DNA from: a virus
Virus record (IMG/VR): IMGVR_UViG_3300027782_000417
Location: 1-21,589 of that record
Strand: one strand, 5' to 3'
Length of the DNA stretch: 21,589 nt
The translations under genes were made by a program, and so were the position numbers. Under the pieces are notes generated by a model that saw nothing but the letters and a program-made list of their open reading frames with translations, was not told the DNA's origin and searched no databases. The number at the start of each line of letters is the position of its first letter. The stretch's first letter is position 1. Below, one piece after another: positions 7,730 to 14,144 of this stretch.

Positions 7730-7804
7730 TGGAGGAGCCACCCAGATTCGAACTGGGACCTCAAGGATTTGCAGTCCCGCACATTGCCGTTTTGCTATGG
7801 CTCC
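7730..7804 (-). tRNA. tRNA-Cys(GCA)
   Basis: The acceptor GGAGCCA pairs with TGGCTCC, with U73 (the Cys identity base) and encoded CCA. The loop is CTGCAAA; the outermost anticodon-stem pair is C-U mismatched, as a small irregularity. The T-loop is TTCGAAT. Confidence 0.94.
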
Positions 7805-7812
7805 AATTTTAT

Positions 7813-8091
7813 TTATGTTCCAGGTGGTCCAACAGCAATTTGGGCCACAATCGCATCGTGACGCTCTTGTGCGCTTGGTAGTGTCGAAGCAAGAACCATC
7901 TCGTCTTTTGTGCCGGAGATAGGTAGACCAGCATCCAACTTTGTTCTGATATCATCAGCTACCATTTCTTCAATAGCTAAACGACAGCGTTCGTGAATCG
8001 CATTCTGAATCCAGAGGTCAGCATCAAGCGCAACATAATGTAGTGCTTTAACCTCTACGTCTGAAAGTTCAACTGTATATGTTTCCGTCAT
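7813..8091 (-). CDS. Small conserved protein at the end of the tail-fibre module
   Basis: The 92-residue product is mostly helical. It contains LSDVEVKALHYVALDADLWIQNAIHERCRLAIEEMVADDI, then an SGTKDEMVLASTLPSAQERHDAIVAQ helix and a short VGPPGT tail. Similar W-I-x-N-A-I-x-E-R-C/R segments occur in small proteins encoded beside tail-fibre genes of T4-like marine phages; their role is unknown to me. The ATG at 8091 has AGGAG five bases upstream. The gene follows the fibre paralogue at 8100 with only an eight-base gap, so it is probably cotranscribed with the fibre genes. Confidence 0.78.
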   Translation of the reverse strand: MTETYTVELSDVEVKALHYVALDADLWIQNAIHERCRLAIEEMVADDIRTKLDAGLPISGTKDEMVLASTLPSAQERHDAIVAQIAVGPPGT

Positions 8092-8099
8092 CTTCTCTC

Positions 8100-8630
8100 C
8101 TATGCCATTAACCAAATTGTTGCCATATTGTGATTAGAACCGTATGCACCCATTCCTGATCCATTATCTGGTGCTGGTGCTATGTGAATGGCCCACGATA
8201 TAGTATCACCAGCAGCACACGAAAGGATCGTTTCTAAATTCTGTGTGTCCCAAACGTCTTGAGTATTCCAATGGGTAAAATGCTGTAACACACCATTCTT
8301 GACTACACCATTATATCCAGAGTTTGTTGCTGTTGCTGCTGCGCTGCCGCCAGTGTAGGCGATAACCGCTAATGATGTATAATATAATCCTGCGACTGGA
8401 CAGGTAAAAACATACGAACTCGTACTCCATGCACTATTAACATTTACACCAAGACTGTTAATTGCCCAAGGATATTGCCGATCCTGTGTCGTAGTGCTGG
8501 TCTTAGAGCCAAACATAATAGGTTGATTTGGAACAAGCACTCTCGCATTCGAGTCAACCTTGGTTGAAGAAGCGCCGAATTTAATTCCGCCATCATATGA
8601 TAAGTTATAGCCGTTGATATTTAGTGCCAT
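8100..8630 (-). CDS. C1q/TNF-like fibre-tip protein, paralogue 3
   Basis: The 176-residue product has a short beta N-terminus (ALNINGYNLSYDGGIKFGAS). A C1q/TNF-like jelly-roll domain follows, recognised by FTCPVAGLYYTSLAV (about 83-97), a KNGVLQHFTHWN block and CAAGDTISWAIHI near the end. The two neighbours upstream share all three blocks. Such domains trimerise and act as receptor-binding tips or adhesin parts in phage tails. Its ATG overlaps the TAA of the preceding paralogue by one base, so translation is coupled. Which surface structure it binds is unknown. Confidence 0.82.
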   Translation of the reverse strand: MALNINGYNLSYDGGIKFGASSTKVDSNARVLVPNQPIMFGSKTSTTTQDRQYPWAINSLGVNVNSAWSTSSYVFTCPVAGLYYTSLAVIAYTGGSAAATATNSGYNGVVKNGVLQHFTHWNTQDVWDTQNLETILSCAAGDTISWAIHIAPAPDNGSGMGAYGSNHNMATIWLMA

Positions 8631-9157
8631 TATATGGTCAATCCTATGAAGAAGTTTCCATGGTCACCACCGCCATACCAATAACCATATGATGGATGTA
8701 TTTGAAAACTAATCGTATCTCCGACAGCGCAGTATAATAACCCGCTCATGCTAACATATTCCCAATACGATGTATGATTCCAATGACTAAAATGATGTGT
8801 TCCTCCATTCTTCATTATATAGAAATATCCGTAACTAACATAACTAGCAGCTCCGTGAAGACTTCCGGCGGCAATGCCACCTAAGCCTGCCAAATATGTT
8901 CCAGCAACTGGACATGTAAAATATCCTGTTGAATTATTCCAACAATTTCCAACATTTGCTTGAACGCTTCCAAACGTAACAGGATTACCTCTATAGAAAG
9001 CTCCTTGTCCAGATAGAATAGCTTTCATGTATGGAGTCTGCGGTCGTGTGATGATTCCATTGGAATTTACTGTCATCCAGTTTGTGGCACCATTGTTCAT
9101 CGTTAATGCAGTGCCTGCGCTTGATGCTAGAGTAATTCCGTTTACGTCTATTGCCAT
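8630..9157 (-). CDS. C1q/TNF-like fibre-tip protein, paralogue 2
   Basis: The 175-residue product starts MAIDVNGITLASSAGTALTMNNG, parallel to paralogue 3. It then has FTCPVAGTYLAGLGGIAAGS, KNGGTHHFSHWNHTSYWEY and CAVGDTISFQIHPSYG, followed by a Gly/Tyr-rich end. The conserved cysteines in CPVAG and CAVGD could pair or line the trimer interior. It lies two bases downstream of paralogue 1. Sequence between the conserved blocks differs strongly among the three, as expected for host-range surfaces. Confidence 0.82.
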   Translation of the reverse strand: MAIDVNGITLASSAGTALTMNNGATNWMTVNSNGIITRPQTPYMKAILSGQGAFYRGNPVTFGSVQANVGNCWNNSTGYFTCPVAGTYLAGLGGIAAGSLHGAASYVSYGYFYIMKNGGTHHFSHWNHTSYWEYVSMSGLLYCAVGDTISFQIHPSYGYWYGGGDHGNFFIGLTI

Positions 9158-9159
9158 TT

Positions 9160-9723
9160 TTATCCTATCAGCTTACACCAAATGGCATGATGGTTATGAG
9201 GATACCATCCAGCATTATGACTCTGCGCCGTAGGTCCAGCTGGCGCAGGAGATTGATTAATAAAAAATGCCAATGTATCACCAGCAGCACAAGAGAATAC
9301 CGATGAACCTCCTCCTTGATTCCATGCATTTGCTGTAGATATATTCCAGTGGATAAAATAACTTAGGGCACCATTTTTAGCAAATCCTGCATATCCATAA
9401 CTGTTAGCATCGAACTGACTACCATTCACTATTCCGTTGAATCCTACAGCATAGTATCCAGCAACTGGACAAGTAAATACGCCTGTTGATGTGTTAATAT
9501 GTCCGCTGTTATAATTGAAGCCATTAATTGGCCATCCGGTCGATGGAGAATAGTATGTGTCATTACCACTGATATCTTTCCAACCGCTATAACCTACTAA
9601 ACCAAACGTAGATGATGTGTACAAATCGGTACCGTATCCGCTGCTATTGAATACGAAATTGGTATTCATAGCAATGCCAGATCCTGAACTGTTTATCGTA
9701 GAACCACCGATATCTAGACCCAT
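9160..9723 (-). CDS. C1q/TNF-like fibre-tip protein, paralogue 1
   Basis: The 187-residue product begins MGLDIGGSTINSSGSGIAMNTN. It carries FTCPVAGYYAVGFNGIVNGS, KNGALSYFIHWN and CAAGDTLAFFINQSPAPAGP, then a His-rich end (NHHAIWCKLIG). It is longer than its paralogues in the loop before FTCPVAG. The ATG at 9723 is chosen because the longer frame to 9768 overlaps the preceding fibre gene; the true start follows that gene's TGA by one base. I infer a receptor-binding or fibre-tip role from the fold and position. Confidence 0.82.
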   Translation of the reverse strand: MGLDIGGSTINSSGSGIAMNTNFVFNSSGYGTDLYTSSTFGLVGYSGWKDISGNDTYYSPSTGWPINGFNYNSGHINTSTGVFTCPVAGYYAVGFNGIVNGSQFDANSYGYAGFAKNGALSYFIHWNISTANAWNQGGGSSVFSCAAGDTLAFFINQSPAPAGPTAQSHNAGWYPHNHHAIWCKLIG

Positions 9724-9724
9724 A

Positions 9725-10573
9725 TCAACTGCTCGCTTTCGGTGGAACAACAGATGGATCAACTTCAATCAATGCAAATTTAAATGTCTTACCACTCTTG
9801 TTATTGACTAGGAATAAATCTTCTTCGCCTTCAACGACCGTATAGTCGCCGATGCCATTTGATAGATGCAAGTCGTTTGTGTAGATGTTGCGCCAACGCA
9901 AACTAGAACTACCTAGATCATATGTGTTTGTAGTGCCAGGCCATATGCTATTATTCATATTTAATACACCAGCAGTATCACAATACATGTATCCAGCACC
10001 GCTATTGTCAGCATTATAGATAGCAAAGTCGCCACCGTTTCTCATAGAAAGTTGTATGCCGCCACCACCGCCCGATATCGTTAATATACCACTCATTGTA
10101 GTATTGCCGGAGACAGCAAGATTGGTACTGATGGCAGCACGGCCCGTATGCGTGAATAAGCCAGATGTTGTTGGTGCAGATTTTGTGGCATACAATGATG
10201 CAGCATTAGCTACCTGAAGTCTGTCAGATACCAGCGTTCTAATAGCAGTATTGGTAGCAGTGAGACCTGCCCATGTTGCATATGGACTTAAAGAAACGCC
10301 AGCTACTGGTGACCAGTAAACACCTGTGCCAGATGTTCGGAGATAATAACCAGCAGTACCGGGAGTATTGTTTGCTACGATGGCACTTTTGATGACTGTG
10401 TTACCAGAGATTGTCATCTTCCCTGGCATAATCAAATTGTTGGCGCTTACATACGCATCGCCAACCCATGTTTGAATTACATTGTCAACCGTCAACACAA
10501 TACCGCTAACGACGGCCTTGAATGTGTCTGATGGAGATACTGTTTCGCTTATTGAATCTGCATATTTTGCCAT
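9725..10573 (-). CDS. Tail-fibre protein with conserved C-terminal module
   Basis: The 282-residue product is Ser/Thr/Gly/Ala-rich with repeated short beta strands (ISGNTVIKSAIVANN, VSGNTTMSGILTISGGGGG), as in trimeric phage fibres. The last 70 residues (YDLGSSSLRWRNIYTNDLHLSNGIGDYTVVEGEEDLFLVNNKSGKTFKFALIEVD) form a module I recognise from tail fibres of marine T4-like phages. It probably carries or precedes the C1q-like tips encoded downstream. No clear ribosome binding site precedes the ATG; a box resembling a late promoter (ACTAAATA) ends five bases upstream. Confidence 0.85.
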   Translation of the reverse strand: MAKYADSISETVSPSDTFKAVVSGIVLTVDNVIQTWVGDAYVSANNLIMPGKMTISGNTVIKSAIVANNTPGTAGYYLRTSGTGVYWSPVAGVSLSPYATWAGLTATNTAIRTLVSDRLQVANAASLYATKSAPTTSGLFTHTGRAAISTNLAVSGNTTMSGILTISGGGGGIQLSMRNGGDFAIYNADNSGAGYMYCDTAGVLNMNNSIWPGTTNTYDLGSSSLRWRNIYTNDLHLSNGIGDYTVVEGEEDLFLVNNKSGKTFKFALIEVDPSVVPPKASS

Positions 10574-10578
10574 ACCAC

Positions 10579-10586
10579 TATTTAGT
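10579..10586 (-). promoter_or_regulatory. Possible imperfect late-type promoter box
   Basis: ACTAAATA on the minus strand differs from the T4 late box TATAAATA at two positions and ends five bases before the tail-fibre ATG. It is noted because the same spacing occurs at the exact box before 13602. Confidence 0.3.
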
Positions 10587-10587
10587 A

Positions 10588-10663
10588 TGGCTGGGGATCA
10601 AGGATTCGAACCTCGGACATCCAGATTCAGAGTCTGGCGTTCTACCAACTGAACTAATCCCCA
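10588..10663 (-). tRNA. tRNA-Gln(CUG)
   Basis: The acceptor TGGGGAT pairs with ATCCCCA, with G73 and encoded CCA. The stem CCAGA/TCTGG closes CTCTGAA. The 5' TGGGG and G73 fit Gln identity. It lies seven bases from the end of the outer-membrane-type gene. Confidence 0.94.
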
Positions 10664-10670
10664 TCATACT

Positions 10671-12416
10671 TTAGAAGTTGATTTTCAATCCAATCATACC
10701 AACTGCGCCGGTGTAATTAGAACCTTTATCAGCTCCTGCTGTTAGTTCTATATATGCGTCCTTTACAATTTCAACCTTCGCGGTCGCACGTACCTGCGCG
10801 ACAGTACCAAAATCTCTGGAACGTGTCACTCTTGTTTCAACACCGAAAACATCGTCAATGTCATATCTTATACCAACATATGGTCTTGCTTCAAATGAAG
10901 AACCAACACTAGGCAATGTGGATAGCAATGCACTACCACCTTCGGTCTGCGATACTACCTCAGACTTGTTTAGTACGACACCAACTAGTGGTCTGAATCC
11001 TTCAAACTCCTTAGCGGAATAGAATGTGATATCGCCGTAGTAGTTTCTTGTCTTCACGGTGCTACTGTTCACAAGTGCAAACACTGGCAACGATGTTGTC
11101 GTGGCATATTCAGCGGTGCTATAACCAACTGCACCCTTGACCCAAACATCTTCCTGCTTTGTTAGAAAGTAAGCTGTGCCCGCATATGCGTCGGAGCTAG
11201 AAGATGAACCTACGAAGCCACTGTTTTCAGTCTTGGATATATTGCCAGCAATACCAGCGGTGTTATTCTCAACGGTTGTCTGATAGCCAAATGATAGCCC
11301 ACTGATACGGAATGAACCGCTTGTTTTCGCATAACCCAAGCTAGGCGTAGTCCATGCACCATCTTTAGTTGATAGAGCATCGACCAAGAATGGATTGAAA
11401 TTGCGAACCGCAATAGAATCCTTTAGAGATACGCCAGACGCAGATGCAGTCTGCGCTACTGGTTGACCGATTGTTATAGTAGCACCATTTTGCGTTGTTG
11501 TCAATGCTGTTCCGTTAGTTGTGACTGTGGTGCCATCGCTATATGTTTCTACCGCATGTGGTGTTGTCACTGTGGTAATGGTATATGGGCGTGTTGTCAC
11601 TGGCGTTGTGGTGCGTGTTATCGCAATCCACTGGCCAGAATTTACCCTCGCATTAGCAACATTATAAGCAACAACAGATGTTCCATATGCGGTTGAGGAT
11701 GTTGCGGTTGATGGCGCGTTGGCTGTACTAACGAGAGTGACAGGTGGTGGTGTTGGATTACCAGCCGCTGCACCCTGTGATGGAGTTGCTAGTGTGGTAA
11801 AGCCAACAGATGATGGGATAGTACACTGGTCGGGTGCGATGCTTACAGTTGAGCAAGCGCCGCCATATACGCCAAGCTGAATAGAATTACCGTTAGAAGT
11901 GTTATTCCCAGAGACTTCAAAAGCAATAGTGTAAGTGGTGCCAGCTGTAAGAGCCACACCTTGGTAAATGCCGTCGAACGAGCCAACAGCGCCATCATAC
12001 CATACGCCACCATGAGCGCCCCCAATATCAGTCCAAGTGCCAGCGGCAGCAGGATATGTTCCATTTTGATACCAAACTCCCCAGTTTGTTGGGGCTTGCA
12101 TGTTAGAAACGCCATTGTTGGTCGTTACACTAAAACGGCCGCCTGTGGTAAATGTTCCGTTAGTTAGAAGATTTGTGTTTGAACCGGCAGCGGTCAAAGT
12201 AACATTGTCAAATGTCCAGAACGCTGGATCTTCGCGAAAGGCAAAACCTACGAAGTTCGCTCCAGTTGTTGATGGAGTAAACGTGTAGGTAAATGGTTGC
12301 CATGTGTTTCTTGTATTGCCTGTAACAGTGCCAAGCGAACCTGATGGTAGCGTTTGTGCATATGGTGCTGTAATTGCCGCACACATTATTGCGGCGGCTG
12401 CTAGTAATCTTTTCAT
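10671..12416 (-). CDS. Secreted protein with autotransporter-like beta-barrel and lectin-like N-terminal region
   Basis: The 581-residue product begins with a Sec signal peptide (MKRLLAAAAIMCAAITAPYA, likely cut after A20). Residues about 25-190 look like one or two jelly-roll carbohydrate-binding modules (FVGFAFREDPAFWTFDNVTLTA, then WGVWYQNGTYP and WYDGAVGSFDGIYQG). C188 and C198 could form a disulphide. Residues about 200-320 are Thr/Ser/Pro-rich linker. From about 330 to the end, alternating strands with aromatic residues and the terminal GLKINF resemble an outer-membrane beta-barrel of autotransporter type, with the usual C-terminal Phe. This is odd in a phage: it would act in the infected cell's outer membrane, for example in superinfection exclusion. 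The ATG at 12416 has AGGAGC four bases upstream. Confidence 0.75.
   Translation of the reverse strand: MKRLLAAAAIMCAAITAPYAQTLPSGSLGTVTGNTRNTWQPFTYTFTPSTTGANFVGFAFREDPAFWTFDNVTLTAAGSNTNLLTNGTFTTGGRFSVTTNNGVSNMQAPTNWGVWYQNGTYPAAAGTWTDIGGAHGGVWYDGAVGSFDGIYQGVALTAGTTYTIAFEVSGNNTSNGNSIQLGVYGGACSTVSIAPDQCTIPSSVGFTTLATPSQGAAAGNPTPPPVTLVSTANAPSTATSSTAYGTSVVAYNVANARVNSGQWIAITRTTTPVTTRPYTITTVTTPHAVETYSDGTTVTTNGTALTTTQNGATITIGQPVAQTASASGVSLKDSIAVRNFNPFLVDALSTKDGAWTTPSLGYAKTSGSFRISGLSFGYQTTVENNTAGIAGNISKTENSGFVGSSSSSDAYAGTAYFLTKQEDVWVKGAVGYSTAEYATTTSLPVFALVNSSTVKTRNYYGDITFYSAKEFEGFRPLVGVVLNKSEVVSQTEGGSALLSTLPSVGSSFEARPYVGIRYDIDDVFGVETRVTRSRDFGTVAQVRATAKVEIVKDAYIELTAGADKGSNYTGAVGMIGLKINF
11476..11504 (-). 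promoter_or_regulatory. Promoter-like sequence inside the outer-membrane-type gene
   Basis: TTGACA (11499-11504), a 17-base spacer and TACTAT (11476-11481) occur within coding sequence for the Thr-rich linker. It may be chance or may give a shorter transcript for the barrel. Confidence 0.3.
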
Positions 12417-12474
12417 TTTTGCTCCTATGTTGCATGAAACAAACCTGTCATCAATACAACATAGCGAACAGAAA

Positions 12475-12564
12475 TGGCGGAAGAGGTAGGATTCGAACCC
12501 ACGGAACGCTTTCACGCTCGCTAGTTTTCAAGACTAGAACCTTAAACCACTCGGTCACTCTTCC
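12475..12564 (-). tRNA. tRNA-Ser(UGA)
   Basis: The acceptor GGAAGAG pairs with CTCTTCC, with G73 and encoded CCA. The stem CTAGT/ACTAG closes CTTGAAA. A long class II variable arm (GCGTGAAAGCG region) is present, in contrast to the tRNA-Leu genes here. Confidence 0.95.
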
Positions 12565-12572
12565 GTATAAGT

Positions 12573-12776
12573 CTCTAGCCCGGAAGCTAGAGGTGCCGAT
12601 GGGCGTACCCAATCGGCGTTGATAAGCAAGGGTGCGTATCTCCTACGCTTGCCTGCTGCCCCTTTACAGCTCCCTCAAACGAAGGATTCTCTGGTTAGTG
12701 AGAACCCATGAGGCGAGAACTTTTCGGATCGTAGCGGAACCACCCGCAGTCGATTTGTTCCAACTAAAGTTTCTCG
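12573..12776 (-). ncRNA. Structured spacer RNA, about 200 nt, no known family
   Basis: No gene fits the stretch between tRNA-Ser and tRNA-Trp. On the minus strand it holds a 10-bp stem with one bulge (12766-12776 with 12714-12723). Downstream there are four further hairpins: CTCTAGC/GCTAGAG (12573-12592), a hairpin closed by GCCGA/TCGGC (12595-12617), one closed by GCAAG/CTTGC (12626-12652), and GGTTCTC/GAGAA-CC near 12683-12705. Dense pairing suggests a functional RNA or tRNA-precursor spacer. Confidence 0.5.
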
Positions 12777-12784
12777 GTCCATTC

Positions 12785-12858
12785 TGGCACCGGTGCTAGG
12801 AGTTGAACCCAGGCCCTCAGTTTTGGAGACTGATGTGCTACCGTAACACTTCACCGAT
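12785..12858 (-). tRNA. tRNA-Trp(CCA)
   Basis: The acceptor ATCGGTG pairs with CACCGGT, with G73 and encoded CCA. The stem TCAGT/ACTGA closes CTCCAAA. The T-loop is TTCAACT. Confidence 0.94.
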
Positions 12859-12869
12859 AATTAGCAACC

Positions 12870-12877
12870 TATTTATA
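12870..12877 (-). promoter_or_regulatory. T4 late-type promoter box TATAAATA
   Basis: An exact TATAAATA on the minus strand starts one base after the CCA of tRNA-Ser(GCU) and points towards tRNA-Trp. T4-like late sigma factors recognise this box alone. Confidence 0.4.
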
Positions 12878-12878
12878 A

Positions 12879-12968
12879 TGGCGGAGAGTGTGAGATTCGA
12901 ACTCACGGAACCGGTTAGGGTTCGCTCATTTAGCAAACGAGTGCTTTAGGCCACTCAGCCAACTCTCC
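12879..12968 (-). tRNA. tRNA-Ser(GCU)
   Basis: The acceptor GGAGAGT pairs with ACTCTCC, with G73 and encoded CCA. The loop is TTGCTAA, and a long variable arm is present. Its first 14 bases are also the last codons and TGA stop of the amidotransferase-like gene. Confidence 0.95.
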
Positions 12969-13602
12969 ATAACCTATTCACAAAATCTAGTAACAACCCG
13001 TGATGTTTACCATCGTGCCAATATCCATCAAGATACTGATAAGGACTCTCATACCAAAATTCCTCACTCTCAGGATGGCAACCAATCAGACCAAGATTGC
13101 CTTGAATGATTGCCATCGGTTCATCATTAGCATATTTGGCAATAGTATCATATTTTCCAGTGCCTGTAAAGACACAACCGTCATAGAAGAACATCTTTTC
13201 TCTTTGACCAAGCCATTCAATATCAGCGACCGTGCCATAGCTTCGGCGTATCTCAGCCGTTGGTCGCTTGATATATTGAACCGCATCTAACCCGTCAAGA
13301 ATGTCAAAATATCTAGACCCAGCCCAATAAGCACCCATACAAATACCCACATACCGACCGCCTCGAGAAATGAAGCTTGCGATTGTATTGGCTTTCCGAC
13401 GAGTAAAAAAATCGAAATAGGAATCACTATCGCCAATGCCACCAGGAAAAACAATCCCATCCACATTACTTAGCACCTCGTTTATATCATCATTGATGGT
13501 AAATATTTTGATTTCATATCCAGGCGATAACGCTCTTATGATCCCGTTGCAGCATTGCTCGGAACATTCTGGATGGTGTTGAAAGAGCGCGAGACGTTTC
13601 AT
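12955..13602 (-). CDS. Class I glutamine amidotransferase-like protein (BPL_N type)
   Basis: The 215-residue product has the flavodoxin-like class I GATase fold seen in biotin-protein-ligase N-terminal domains. The predicted nucleophile C88 lies in the elbow RYVGICMGAYWAG, and H176 and E178 in GLIGCHPESE complete the triad. The N-terminus LALFQHHPECSEQ and DGIVFPGGIGDSDSY are also typical. A ligase or synthase partner is not fused, so the reaction is unknown. The ATG at 13602 has no ribosome binding site but sits six bases after an exact late-type promoter box, which suggests a leaderless or very short-leader mRNA. The 3' end runs 14 bases into tRNA-Ser. Confidence 0.85.
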   Translation of the reverse strand: MKRLALFQHHPECSEQCCNGIIRALSPGYEIKIFTINDDINEVLSNVDGIVFPGGIGDSDSYFDFFTRRKANTIASFISRGGRYVGICMGAYWAGSRYFDILDGLDAVQYIKRPTAEIRRSYGTVADIEWLGQREKMFFYDGCVFTGTGKYDTIAKYANDEPMAIIQGNLGLIGCHPESEEFWYESPYQYLDGYWHDGKHHGLLLDFVNRLWRVG

Positions 13603-13608
13603 TCGATA

Positions 13609-13616
13609 TATTTATA
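13609..13616 (-). promoter_or_regulatory. T4 late-type promoter box TATAAATA
   Basis: An exact TATAAATA starts one base after the CCA of tRNA-Phe and ends six bases before the ATG of the amidotransferase-like gene. Transcription would start at or just before the start codon. Confidence 0.5.
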
Positions 13617-13617
13617 A

Positions 13618-13693
13618 TGGTGCCGACTCTCTGTTACGATCAGAGTTCTCTAGTTCTTCAGACTAGCGTGAGGACCACCTTCACCAAGTCGGC
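13618..13693 (-). tRNA. tRNA-Phe(GAA) with altered T-loop
   Basis: The acceptor GCCGACT pairs with AGTCGGC, with A73 and encoded CCA. The D-stem is GTGA/TCAC. The anticodon stem CTAGT/ACTAG closes CTGAAGA, and the T-stem is CTCTG/CAGAG. The T-loop is ATCGTAA instead of TTCRANN: position 54 is A and 58 is U, so the 54-58 pair is swapped. Confidence 0.88.
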
Positions 13694-13701
13694 ATAAAAG
13701 T

Positions 13702-13798
13702 ATATAGTTGGTAAGAGCGAACCTTACCACGCAGTACCACCACACTCGCTTTGTGACCGTGAACCTGGGAGGGTGATCCAAACGCCGCGAGACTATAT
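13702..13798 (-). ncRNA. Structured spacer RNA between tRNA-Phe and tRNA-fMet
   Basis: ATATAGT (13792-13798 on the minus strand) pairs with ACTATAT at 13702-13708, closing the whole spacer. Next to it, TGGTAAG/CTTACCA (13709-13729) forms a 7-bp hairpin. No ORF is credible here. Confidence 0.45.
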
Positions 13799-13873
13799 TG
13801 GTTGCAGAGGGTGGAATTGCACCACCGGCCTTTTGGGTATGAACCAAACGAGCTACTACTGCTCCACTCTGCT
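13799..13873 (-). tRNA. Initiator tRNA-fMet(CAU)
   Basis: The 5' A1 faces A72, the unpaired 1-72 end that marks bacterial initiators. The body follows the fMet plan (GTGGAGCAG, GTAGCTCG, AAGGCC), with A73 and encoded CCA. The loop is TTCATAC. Two of the three usual G-C pairs of the anticodon stem are kept (TTTGG/CCAAA). The T-loop TGCAATT has G55, and the D-loop appears to have A18. Confidence 0.88.
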
Positions 13874-13878
13874 TCAAT

Positions 13879-13954
13879 TGGTGCCGAAAACTGGACTTGA
13901 ACCAGTGACCATACCCGTATGAAGGGTGCGCTCTACCAACTGAGCTACATCGGC
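13879..13954 (-). tRNA. tRNA with CAU anticodon (Met or lysidine-type Ile2)
   Basis: The acceptor GCCGATG pairs with TTTCGGC with one U-U and one G-U, plus A73 and encoded CCA. CACCC/GGGTA closes TTCATAC, with the outer pair mismatched. The T-arm is ACTGG/CCAGT with TTCAAGT. This and the tRNA at 5183 are probably the Met/Ile2 pair. Confidence 0.9.
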
Positions 13955-14004
13955 AAACTGTTCCCGCCGTTAACTGGCTCCATAAGCGCCACGGGTTTGT
14001 TTTA

Positions 14005-14039
14005 CATCGGCTGCCGCACGGTGGGCACACGGTCCGATG
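14005..14039 (-). ncRNA. Hairpin in the spacer before tRNA-CAU (13955-14043)
   Basis: CATCGG/CCGATG (14005-14010 with 14034-14039) closes a G+C-rich hairpin with inner pairing (GTG/CAC). The rest of the spacer 13955-14004 has only weak pairing and no gene. Confidence 0.35.
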
Positions 14040-14043
14040 GTAG

Positions 14044-14137
14044 TGGTGGGTGAGGTAGGAGTCGAACCTACATTGTTTACCGCAAAGGGACCGGATTTAC
14101 AGTCCGGGGATGCACACGCCATAGCATCAACTCACCC
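14044..14137 (-). tRNA. tRNA-Tyr(GUA)
   Basis: The acceptor GGGTGAG pairs with CTCACCC, with A73 and encoded CCA. The stem CCGGA/TCCGG closes CTGTAAA. The variable arm is long (class II), as normal for bacterial Tyr. Confidence 0.95.
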
Positions 14138-14144
14138 AATTCTT

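Noticed and set aside
12573-12776. tmRNA or other named ncRNA for the spacer RNAs
   Set aside because: I found no tRNA-Ala-like ends, tag frame or diagnostic core of tmRNA, RNase P or 6S RNA; calling a family would be a guess.
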